DNA of 6,102 nucleotides from DATJUF01 sp035524095. Lineage in GTDB: Bacteria; Desulfobacterota; Binatia; Binatales; Binataceae. The notes under the pieces were generated by a model. That model did no database searches, was not told the origin of the DNA, and was given only the letters and a program-made list of their open reading frames with translations. Location of the stretch: NCBI GenBank assembly GCA_035524095.1, contig DATKPK010000216.1, forward strand, positions 1-6,102. The letters run 5' to 3'. The translations under genes and the position numbers were made by a program. Of the stretch, positions 1-6,102 are shown one piece after another. Within the stretch, counting starts at the first letter, position 1. The number at the start of each line of letters is the position of its first letter.

Positions 1-3000
1 TCTCGCACCCGTTCTTGCACATACATTTTGTGCTGCGGATCGACTCGCGAGAACGCGCATATTAGTTCGGTGACGCCTTCCTCGGCAAAGCGATGCAACT
101 CATCAGCATAGATGAAGTCCTGATCAGGACGCCGGCAGCCAAAGAACAACATCGACGGACCGATCTTTTGCCCCGACGCTTTCAACGACGATCGTTCCTG
201 CAAGAAGCCCCGGAAGGGCGCTATCCCAGTTCCCGGCCCGATCATGATCATTGGGACCGACGGATCGGCCGGTGGGCGGAATCCTGAGCGGTTGTCTCTT
301 ACAAACGCGCGCACGGTATCGCCTTCCTTGAGCGAGGCGAGATAGTTCGAGCAGACCCCGTGATACATCCCCTGGCCCGAACGCGCCGGCCCTTCGACTA
401 CTGCGATCGTCAAACTCAGGCGTCGCGCCTCGATCAGTGGTGACGACGAAATCGAGTAGTAGCGCGGCGCCAGCGGTGGCATCATTTCGAGGAACACACC
501 AAACGGCAATGAGCAGGCGGGCGCCTGCTCAAGCAGGTCGATGACTGCGACCCGCTTGGTCAATATTTCGGCGCGATACGCCTCGTCGGCCGTGAGCGCC
601 CTGAGCTGCGCTTTTTCTGGCGGACATTCCGTGTAGGCGGCGAGTGTTTCGATCTGTGAGCGGGTAGCGGCCTCTTGCAGTTCAAGATACTCGCGCAACA
701 GTGTGAACACTGCTATTGGCTTATCGGTTGGTAGGGCGGTCTTCCGGCTCGCGGTCTTGCGCAGCCGTACCACCACGTCACCCTCGAAACCGAAGCGCCG
801 CGCGACCCGCCTGACCAGCTCGTCGCTATTGTGCGGCACTACCCCCAGATGGTCTCCAGCGCGATATCTCACACCCTCAGGAATCTCGAACTCCAGATGA
901 CACGTCGAGCGTTCCGACGGATTCGGGCCGTCTTTGGTGTGAAGCTCGCGCTTGACTATTAAGCGCATCGGGCGCGCCCCCAAGCTTTCCGCGATCGGAT
1001 TGTCGGCCCCATTCGCCTGAACTGTCTCGACTGTATAAAGCGGCGTACGCGCTCCTCCATCGTCGAGCTTTAGCTCGATCGGGATTGCCGCCGCGATAGC
1101 GGTCCAGAGCGGCTGATACCATGCCTGAAACTGGCCGTCGAAGTCGTCTCGCGCATCGCCTTCGCCGAGTGGACTGATACGTCGTGCCCCATGGTTTTCG
1201 AGTTGCGCATCAATCAGGCGTGGAATCGCCTGAAATGTTGCCGCCCAATCCCGATTACCGCATCCAAAAACGGCGTATTTCACACCCTTGAGCGCATCAG
1301 GAGGGAGTTCAGGCGCCGTGATCCACTCGCAAAACTTCGCCGCATTGTCTGGTGGTGTGCCGTTGTACGATGCGGCCGCCACGATTACAGCGCCTTCCGG
1401 CGGCAGCTTGCCAGCGTATTCGTCGAGCGGCGCCAGTTTGACCTCGAAGCCATAGGCCTCACCGTCCTGCGCGATTCGTCCCGCAACCTCCTCCGCAGTT
1501 CCGAGATTCGACCCGTACAGCACCAGCAGCGGAGTGCCATGACAGGGCACCGATGGACGTGCCGCTACGCCATTCAGAGGGCTGTCTGTCAGCCCGTTTT
1601 GATTGCCTGATGTGCCTACCGGATTCGTCGCCGTTTGCCCCGCCTCCGCGGGATGATCGGTTCGCCGCCGCACCTTGATCCGGAAACCATCGGGCTTCAT
1701 CGTCAGCGTTTCTTTGATCGTCAGCTTGTAGCGGGCGTGATCGATCAGCTTGAACCGATGCAGCACCATCCCCAGCACCAGCGCTGCTTCGTGCATCGCG
1801 AATTGCCGCCCGATACAAGACCGCTGACCGTTCCCGAATGGTTTCCACGCATTGGCGGGGCGCTCACGTTCAGCTTCGGGACTGAAATTATCGGGATCGA
1901 ATTTCTCAGGATGCTCACCCCAAACGGTTTTGTCGCGATGGAGCGCGGGCAGCAGAACGAGGAGCTGATCTGTCTTGGCGATCGCATACTTGCCGCCGAT
2001 CACGGTGTCCTCGTACGGATGGAGAGAAAAGCCGGGTGCCGTCGGCCACAGCCTCAACGACTCTTTCAAGATCTGCGTGATATAGTTGAGTTGATTGACC
2101 TGAGCCGAGGTTGGTAAAACCGAGGGGTCAGGACCAAGTACGCGGTCAACTTCCGCATAGGCGCGGTTCATTACTTCCGGATGATTGACCATTGCGTTGA
2201 TTGCAAAAGACAACATCCCGCTCGTGGTCTCATGCCCTGCGATCAAGAAGGTGATTATCTGGTAGCGAATATTCAGATCGTCGAGCCGCTCGCCGGTCTT
2301 GCGATCTACGCCTTCGAGCATTGAGTTAAGCAGATCAGTCTTCGCCTTAGCGTTGCCCTGTCGCTCTCGGCCCTCCCGCCGATCCTGAACGATCCGATCA
2401 ACCATCTGATTCATGAAGTCGATATCGTTCGCGAACGCGCGGTCTTGCCCGCCGCGGATAAGTCTCTCGAAGGGCAATCGCCTCAATTGCGCCATCGCTG
2501 TGCTCAACGAATTGACCATCGCCCGCACGAACGGATGGTTGGTTTCGCGATAGAAGGAATTGAAGCGATAGTCGAAGCCGCAAATCCCGATCGTATCGAG
2601 CGTCAGCGAGGTCATGTCATGCGCGACATCGATTTCGTCTTCGCTATTGAGCCGGTCCCATTTACCCGCGAGCTGGCTTGCGATATCCAGCATCATCGCG
2701 TGATAAGACTCCATCGCGCGATGGCTGAAATTGGGCAGCAGGATATTGTGCGCCTTGGACCAATCGGGATCGCTCGTATCCGCTGTGAATAGCCCATTTC
2801 CGGTAAACGCGCGGACCTTCTGTAAGGCGCCATCGACCGTTTTGTCGAAGCGCGCCTGATCGCACAATTCATCGACGAGGTTGAACCCCGATACGACGAT
2901 CAGCCGCCTTCCACGCACGTTCAAATGAAAGATTGGACCATACTGATTCGCGAGCTTGACCAGCCCTTGCACCGGCGACACGCGATCGAACTCGAGCAGG

Positions 3001-3059
3001 TTGCCGAGGAAAGGTTTTTCCGGCGGCTGCGGTATCGGAACCAAATCTTGATGGGTCAT
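1..3059 (-). CDS. cyp102: Self-sufficient cytochrome P450/NADPH-P450 reductase, CYP102 (P450 BM3) family, 3'-truncated by window edge
   Basis: Family role: soluble one-polypeptide monooxygenase that passes electrons from NADPH through FAD and FMN to heme and usually hydroxylates fatty acids near the omega end. Seen by translating the minus strand (1019 whole codons, no stop): P450 domain about 1-466 with I-helix A274-G-H-E-T278-T, ExxR at E333-R336 and heme-ligand loop FGNGQRSCIG with Cys415; linker about 467-507; flavodoxin domain with FMN loop Y515-G-S-N-L-G-T-A-E and FMN-stacking candidates Y565 and W605; FAD domain with R866-Y-Y-S; NADPH domain with G941-P-G-T-G and S1004, R1005, K1011, matching the 2'-phosphate-binding Ser/Arg/Lys of P450 BM3. 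About 70 C-terminal residues (CGD motif, terminal Trp) lie off the left edge. Start chosen at ATG 3059 because its N-terminus matches the family; GGAG lies 11 nt upstream. An in-frame ATG at 3104 would add 15 residues. Family assignment is very secure; substrate is inferred. Confidence 0.97.
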   Translation of the reverse strand, partial: MTHQDLVPIPQPPEKPFLGNLLEFDRVSPVQGLVKLANQYGPIFHLNVRGRRLIVVSGFNLVDELCDQARFDKTVDGALQKVRAFTGNGLFTADTSDPDWSKAHNILLPNFSHRAMESYHAMMLDIASQLAGKWDRLNSEDEIDVAHDMTSLTLDTIGICGFDYRFNSFYRETNHPFVRAMVNSLSTAMAQLRRLPFERLIRGGQDRAFANDIDFMNQMVDRIVQDRREGRERQGNAKAKTDLLNSMLEGVDRKTGERLDDLNIRYQIITFLIAGHETTSGMLSFAINAMVNHPEVMNRAYAEVDRVLGPDPSVLPTSAQVNQLNYITQILKESLRLWPTAPGFSLHPYEDTVIGGKYAIAKTDQLLVLLPALHRDKTVWGEHPEKFDPDNFSPEAERERPANAWKPFGNGQRSCIGRQFAMHEAALVLGMVLHRFKLIDHARYKLTIKETLTMKPDGFRIKVRRRTDHPAEAGQTATNPVGTSGNQNGLTDSPLNGVAARPSVPCHGTPLLVLYGSNLGTAEEVAGRIAQDGEAYGFEVKLAPLDEYAGKLPPEGAVIVAAASYNGTPPDNAAKFCEWITAPELPPDALKGVKYAVFGCGNRDWAATFQAIPRLIDAQLENHGARRISPLGEGDARDDFDGQFQAWYQPLWTAIAAAIPIELKLDDGGARTPLYTVETVQANGADNPIAESLGARPMRLIVKRELHTKDGPNPSERSTCHLEFEIPEGVRYRAGDHLGVVPHNSDELVRRVARRFGFEGDVVVRLRKTASRKTALPTDKPIAVFTLLREYLELQEAATRSQIETLAAYTECPPEKAQLRALTADEAYRAEILTKRVAVIDLLEQAPACSLPFGVFLEMMPPLAPRYYSISSSPLIEARRLSLTIAVVEGPARSGQGMYHGVCSNYLASLKEGDTVRAFVRDNRSGFRPPADPSVPMIMIGPGTGIAPFRGFLQERSSLKASGQKIGPSMLFFGCRRPDQDFIYADELHRFAEEGVTELICAFSRVDPQHKMYVQERVR

Positions 3060-3087
3060 TGGGGGCTGCGCTCCGTGATAAGCGTCC

Positions 3088-3105
3088 AATGAACGATCAT
3101 TCATT
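3088..3105. promoter_or_regulatory. 18-bp inverted repeat, candidate TetR-type operator for the P450 gene
   Basis: The sequence AATGAACGATCATTCATT is a palindrome about a central GATC, with 8 of 9 base pairs symmetric (only C at 3094 and A at 3099 break it). It lies 29 to 46 bp upstream of the P450 ATG at 3059, where a repressor could block a promoter or early transcription. Known: Bacillus megaterium P450 BM3 is controlled by the TetR-family repressor BM3R1, whose operator as I recall it has AATGAA and TTCATT arms; fatty-acid-responsive TetR regulators often bind TGAATGA-like arms. Inference: a similar lipid-responsive repressor acts here. No regulator gene lies in this window. The site overlaps the alternative ATG at 3104, which slightly favours the 3059 start. 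Confidence 0.5.
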
Positions 3106-3371
3106 TCTTTCAGGCGAGAAGCAACAACCCACTCTGCAATTGAGCCAGCGAGAGATAGGGCCTGCTTGCGCCCCGTCCCAGCCTGAGCCTCCGAAGGGCT
3201 GACTTTGAATCTCAGTCGGGCGCGACTCTTGCGCAACAATCCTTGGCTGCGAACCCGTGGATTAGCGAAACCGTTGGCAAACGCGGCTTCGCCTCACCAA
3301 TCGCACATGGGTAGCAACGCCGACCGATAGACAGCACAATAAGGGTAACGGCCAAACATCTCGACCAGACC

Positions 3372-3377
3372 GGGAGG
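3372..3377 (+). promoter_or_regulatory. Ribosome binding site of the M50 protease gene
   Basis: GGGAGG sits 10 nt before ATG 3388. It is a strong Shine-Dalgarno match at slightly long but acceptable spacing, and it decides this start, since no other in-frame ATG lies close upstream. Confidence 0.75.
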
Positions 3378-3387
3378 CTCGCAAAGC

Positions 3388-4611
3388 ATGGCGTCCAACG
3401 TAAGGGGTGAATTCAATCTGTTTCGTGTCGCGGGCGTGCAGATCGCGATCGATTTTTCGTGGCTGATTATCTTCGTGCTGGTGCTATGGGGCCTTTCGAG
3501 TGGCTATTTCCCCGCGCTGCATCCCGGCTATCCGACCTCCGAGTATTGGCTAGTCGGCATCGCCGGAACGATCCTGTTCTTTTCCTCGATTGTCATCCAC
3601 GAGCTATCACATGCGATGGTCGGCAATGCTCTCGGCCAGCCCGTCGATCGTATCTCGCTGTTTATCTTCGGCGGCATGGCTCATCTGGGCCATGAACCGA
3701 CTAATCCCAATGCCGAATTAAAAATTGCAGCGGCCGGTCCCATCACCAGCATCATTCTCGGCCTTATTTTTCTCTGGATCGCACGGGCGATCGGTCCCAC
3801 CGGTCCCTATCCGATGTGGTCGTCGGTCTTCCAGTATCTCGGTTTTATTAATATCGCCCTGGCACTGTTCAACCTCCTGCCCGGCTTCCCGCTCGACGGC
3901 GGACGCATCGTGCGCGCGATTCAATGGCGCCGCACCGGCGATTTCCGTCGTGCCACCGGGCTCGCAGCGGATTGGGGCCGCGGCATCGCCTACGGCCTCA
4001 TAGCTTTGGGCGCGCTCGAGATCTTCACCGGCTCTCTGATGGGAGGCTTGTGGCTGATCTTTATCGCCCTGTTCCTCAAGGGCGCTGCTTCTTCCAGCTA
4101 TCAAAGCATCGTGATGGAACAGGTGCTCGGCACCGGCCACGTAAGCGAAATCATGGTGACTAATCCCGAAACCGTCGATGCCGATGCCACGATCGCCGAT
4201 ACCGTCCATCAGCATTTTATGCATCATGGCTATAGCGGCTTTCCGGTTGTCAGCAATGGCTCGCCGGTCGGGATTCTTTCCCTGCGGCAGGTGCGCGATT
4301 GCCCCCCAGAAAAACGGGCCGTTTCCAAGGTCAGCGAGATCATGCGCAAGCGCGAGCCTGCGATCGAAATCGCGCCGTCCGCCACCATTTCCCAAGCTCT
4401 GCGCCAAATGTCGGAAGCGGATATCGGTCGCCTGCTGGTGATGCAGCAGGACCGCCTCGCCGGTTTGATCACTCGATCCGCGATTGCCCGCTATGTGATG
4501 CTGCGCAGCCAGTTGGGCTTTACCAACCCACACGCGGGCTCCGGTTCGCCCTCTGCACCGATTGTTACGACCGCCTCGACGATTCCGCCGTCTGCCTCAG
4601 CGGCCAGCTGA
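3388..4611 (+). CDS. M50 family (site-2-type) intramembrane zinc metalloprotease with two CBS domains
   Basis: Family role: cleaves transmembrane segments of substrate proteins, often anti-sigma factors or signal-peptide remnants, inside the cytoplasmic membrane. Seen in 407 residues: about six hydrophobic segments (near 20-40, 54-78, 111-130, 147-165 and two in 195-230). The zinc motif H71-E-L-S-H75 is in the second; the second motif N162-L-L-P-G-F-P-L-D170-G-G-R173 supplies the third zinc ligand, Asp170. Both are intact, so an active enzyme is expected. Two CBS domains follow (about 252-309 and 315-370), a pair that in other proteins binds adenosyl nucleotides and may gate activity. The last 30 residues are rich in Ser, Pro, Ala and Thr and probably disordered. 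There is no PDZ domain, which sets it apart from RseP and groups it with the CBS-bearing M50 branch. It diverges from the P450 gene; 232 bp separate it from the downstream permease. Substrate unknown. Confidence 0.95.
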   Translation: MASNVRGEFNLFRVAGVQIAIDFSWLIIFVLVLWGLSSGYFPALHPGYPTSEYWLVGIAGTILFFSSIVIHELSHAMVGNALGQPVDRISLFIFGGMAHLGHEPTNPNAELKIAAAGPITSIILGLIFLWIARAIGPTGPYPMWSSVFQYLGFINIALALFNLLPGFPLDGGRIVRAIQWRRTGDFRRATGLAADWGRGIAYGLIALGALEIFTGSLMGGLWLIFIALFLKGAASSSYQSIVMEQVLGTGHVSEIMVTNPETVDADATIADTVHQHFMHHGYSGFPVVSNGSPVGILSLRQVRDCPPEKRAVSKVSEIMRKREPAIEIAPSATISQALRQMSEADIGRLLVMQQDRLAGLITRSAIARYVMLRSQLGFTNPHAGSGSPSAPIVTTASTIPPSASAAS

Positions 4612-4843
4612 CCGGCCTTGCGAAGAGAATCATTCCTGCCACACATTCGAAATTATAAGCTGGAATCCGGTTCGACGGGTTGATGGTGCAGGAGGGCGGA
4701 CGAAGTTGGTTACGATGCGGCGGCAGAGCGTTCCGCGACGCCTAAGGCGAGATGCCGGGGCTCACGCCGGTTCGCTCCGTATTCCACAAGGCAGATGCCT
4801 TTAGGTCTTCGGACGGACTACCATTAAACTGGCCCAAGACACA
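4612..4843. other. Intergenic gap between the protease and the transporter operon
   Basis: This 232-bp stretch has no protein-like frame: frames running through it are arginine-rich out-of-frame extensions of the flanking genes. No stem followed by a T-run is visible after the protease stop; the only small hairpin is CGCC-TAA-GGCG near 4739-4749. A promoter for the transporter operon would be expected here, but no good -35/-10 pair was found. A TATAAG hexamer near 4654 has no partner -35 at proper spacing. Confidence 0.5.
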
Positions 4844-5980
4844 GTGCCCGCTGGCGCCGAGAAGGTTGTGGCTCTACGATCATCCTCAGGTGATCTCGCG
4901 GTCAAACTGGCCGGTGTCTGGAACATTCACGATGGCATTCCCTCCTCACGTCCAATCGAAAGTGAATTGGCCAAACCGCCTGCGCCCGGTCGTGTAATTG
5001 TTGACGCCAGCGGCGTCAGTGCGTGGGATAGTAGCCTGCTCAGCTTCCTCCTAACCCTTGCCGATTGCTGCAAGGATCACAACATTCCGATTGCCCATGA
5101 TGCTCTGCCTGCCGGGCTCAATCGCCTCCTCGCGCTTGCCGACGCCGTACCCGAGACTACCGACGCGCATACGAGCCATCTCCCACTCACCTTAGCCGGA
5201 CGGGTCGGTGCCTATGCCATCACTTGGGGCGACGCGATCGGCGACGGCATCACTTTTGTCGGTGAGGTGGCGATCGCGCTCGGACGTTGGGTAACCGGCG
5301 CAGCTCGTTTCCGCAGCTCCGACCTTCTTGAGGTGGTCCAGGCCTGCAGCGTCAATGCATTAGGGATCGTCACGCTGATCAGCTACCTGGTCGGCATCAT
5401 TCTGGCCTTCATGGGTGCCGTGCAGCTTCAACAGTTCGGCGCCTCGCTCTACGTTGCCGATCTCGTTGGCATCGGAATCACCCGCGAGATGGGCGCGATG
5501 ATGACCGGCATCATCATGTCCGGCCGCACTGGTGCAGCCTTCGCCGCTCAACTTGGCACGATGAAAGTCACGCAGGAAATCGATGCCCTCAGTACCATGG
5601 GGATCTCTCCGATGGAGTTTCTGGTGCTGCCGCGTGTAATCGCCCTCATCCTGATGATGCCTCTGTTATGTCTCTACGCCGATATGATGGGGATTCTAGG
5701 CGGCGCGACCGTCGGTGCCGGCATGCTCGGCATCTCCTTCCGGTCGTACATGGTCGAGACGGTTCACGCGATCCTGCCGGCGACGCTGGTCGGAGGCTTG
5801 GTCAAGAGCACGGTGTATGGTGCGCTAATCGCGATCTCGGGATGCTACGAAGGGTTCAATTGCGGCAACAGCTCCTCGGCTGTCGGCGATGCCGCCACTC
5901 GTGCGGTGGTCGATAGTATCGTCGCGATCGTTATTGCCTGTGGCCTGTTCGCCGTCGTGTTTAATATTCTGAACATCTGA
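4844..5980 (+). CDS. mlaE: MlaE-type lipid ABC transporter permease with fused N-terminal STAS (MlaB-like) domain
   Basis: Family role: inner-membrane permease of the Mla/Mce-type system that moves phospholipids between inner and outer membranes, working with an MlaF ATPase and an MCE-domain protein. Seen in 378 residues: an N-terminal STAS domain (about 1-110) with D54-A-S-G-V-S-A-W-D-S-S64, typical of the strand and helix start of STAS folds; then the permease domain (about 120-378) with several hydrophobic helices and hallmark stretches around R214-E-M-G, the SGRTGAAFAAQLGTMK segment and V242-T-Q-E-I-D-A-L249. In E. coli the STAS subunit MlaB is separate; the fusion explains the length above the usual 260 or so. 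The frame opens after TAG at 4802; the first standard start is GTG 4844, with no clear Shine-Dalgarno. An ATT at 4823, 6 nt after GGACGG, is an alternative. It is followed 24 bp later by the ATPase gene. Product secure, exact start less so. Confidence 0.93.
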   Translation: MPAGAEKVVALRSSSGDLAVKLAGVWNIHDGIPSSRPIESELAKPPAPGRVIVDASGVSAWDSSLLSFLLTLADCCKDHNIPIAHDALPAGLNRLLALADAVPETTDAHTSHLPLTLAGRVGAYAITWGDAIGDGITFVGEVAIALGRWVTGAARFRSSDLLEVVQACSVNALGIVTLISYLVGIILAFMGAVQLQQFGASLYVADLVGIGITREMGAMMTGIIMSGRTGAAFAAQLGTMKVTQEIDALSTMGISPMEFLVLPRVIALILMMPLLCLYADMMGILGGATVGAGMLGISFRSYMVETVHAILPATLVGGLVKSTVYGALIAISGCYEGFNCGNSSSAVGDAATRAVVDSIVAIVIACGLFAVVFNILNI

Positions 5981-5993
5981 TGCGACCAAATCA

Positions 5994-5999
5994 GAGAGG
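5994..5999 (+). promoter_or_regulatory. Ribosome binding site of the ATPase gene
   Basis: GAGAGG lies 5 nt before TTG 6005. It supports the TTG start over the ATG at 5979, which overlaps the permease stop but runs into a stop codon after 14 codons. Confidence 0.65.
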
Positions 6000-6004
6000 T
6001 TCCC

Positions 6005-6102
6005 TTGTCCGCCGCTGCCACTGATGTACGCAATCCTGCGGTGGCGGCCGCATCGGACGAGCGCCAAGTTCATATCGAAGTACGCGGTCTCTCAATGGCC
6101 TA
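6005..6102 (+). CDS. mlaF: ABC transporter ATP-binding protein, MlaF-like, 5' end only
   Basis: Only 32 whole codons are present before the right edge. After a variable Ala-rich leader of about 20 residues, the translation VHIEVRGLSMAY matches the first beta strand and A-loop aromatic residue at the N-terminus of MlaF-type ATPases, where Tyr normally stacks on the ATP adenine. The Walker A motif would lie just beyond the window. The identity rests on this short stretch plus its position 24 bp after an MlaE-type permease in the same direction. The start is TTG, chosen because it has a well-spaced Shine-Dalgarno and the frame is closed upstream by the permease stop. Expected role: ATP hydrolysis driving lipid transport by the permease. 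Confidence 0.8.
   Translation, partial: MSAAATDVRNPAVAAASDERQVHIEVRGLSMA

Larger units (their letters stand above)
3060..3387. other. Divergent intergenic region between the P450 and the M50 protease genes
   Basis: This 328-bp stretch must hold the 5' signals of both divergent genes. I see an 18-bp palindrome close to the P450 start and a good Shine-Dalgarno before the protease. I could not find a convincing sigma70 -35/-10 pair in either direction; the best candidates match only about half of each consensus box. A short 5-bp-stem hairpin (AGTCG/CGACT, 3214-3227) is too weak to call. No small coding frame looks protein-like here. Confidence 0.7.

Noticed and set aside
1191..2117. Plus-strand open frames of 139 and 160 codons across the P450 heme and flavin domains
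   Set aside because: They are antisense to continuous, motif-complete CYP102 coding sequence, and their translations show no family features.
3214..3227. Small hairpin AGTCG-GGCG-CGACT in the divergent intergenic region
   Set aside because: The stem is only 5 bp with no T-run, and no gene ends nearby for it to terminate.
3718..4533. Long open frame of 271 codons on the minus strand, opposite the M50 protease gene
   Set aside because: It lies wholly antisense to a gene with intact catalytic motifs. Its translation is rich in Asp, Gly, His and Arg with no recognisable domain, as expected of a shadow frame in GC-rich coding DNA.
4739..4749. CGCC-TAA-GGCG hairpin as a possible terminator of the protease gene
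   Set aside because: It has a four-base stem, no T-tract, and lies about 130 bp past the stop codon.
4562..4997. Overlapping 80-codon plus-strand frames spanning the gap before the permease
   Set aside because: They are arginine-rich, without domains or ribosome sites, and overlap the ends of both real genes in other frames.
5979..6023. ATG overlapping the permease stop (TGATG) as start of the ATPase
   Set aside because: That frame meets a stop after 14 codons; the conserved ATPase N-terminus is read from TTG 6005 in another frame.

Overview
The window reads as chromosomal DNA from a GC-rich, probably Gram-negative bacterium. The main argument for Gram-negative is the Mla-type (outer-membrane lipid transport) permease and ATPase pair at the right end. 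A proteobacterium or related lineage is plausible, but the sequence alone does not fix the taxon. No tRNA, rRNA, CRISPR array, insertion sequence or phage gene was seen.

Layout: (1) Positions 1-3059, minus strand: almost all of a self-sufficient fatty-acid-hydroxylase-type cytochrome P450 of the CYP102 (P450 BM3) family. A heme domain is fused to an FMN/FAD reductase. The last roughly 70 residues lie off the left edge, so this long frame has no stop inside the window. (2) Positions 3060-3387: a 328-bp divergent intergenic region. It holds an 18-bp near-perfect palindrome just upstream of the P450 start, which looks like a TetR-type operator. (3) Positions 3388-4611, plus strand: an M50 (site-2 type) intramembrane metalloprotease with two C-terminal CBS domains. 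(4) Positions 4612-4843: a 232-bp gap with nothing convincing in it. (5) Positions 4844-5980, plus strand: a STAS-MlaE fusion, an ABC lipid-transport permease with its MlaB-like domain built in. (6) From position 6005, plus strand: the first 32 codons of the partner ATPase (MlaF-like), cut by the right edge.

The STAS-permease and the ATPase are 24 bp apart and clearly form the start of an mla-type operon; the substrate-binding MlaD-like subunit would be expected downstream. The P450 is divergent from the protease and is likely controlled from the shared intergenic region. A loose common theme of membrane lipids (fatty-acid hydroxylation, intramembrane proteolysis, phospholipid trafficking) can be suggested, but nothing in the sequence proves a functional link. 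I did not find a clearly undescribed system. The points most worth a second look are the active-site substitutions in the P450, the operator-like palindrome, and the domain fusion and non-ATG starts in the transporter.
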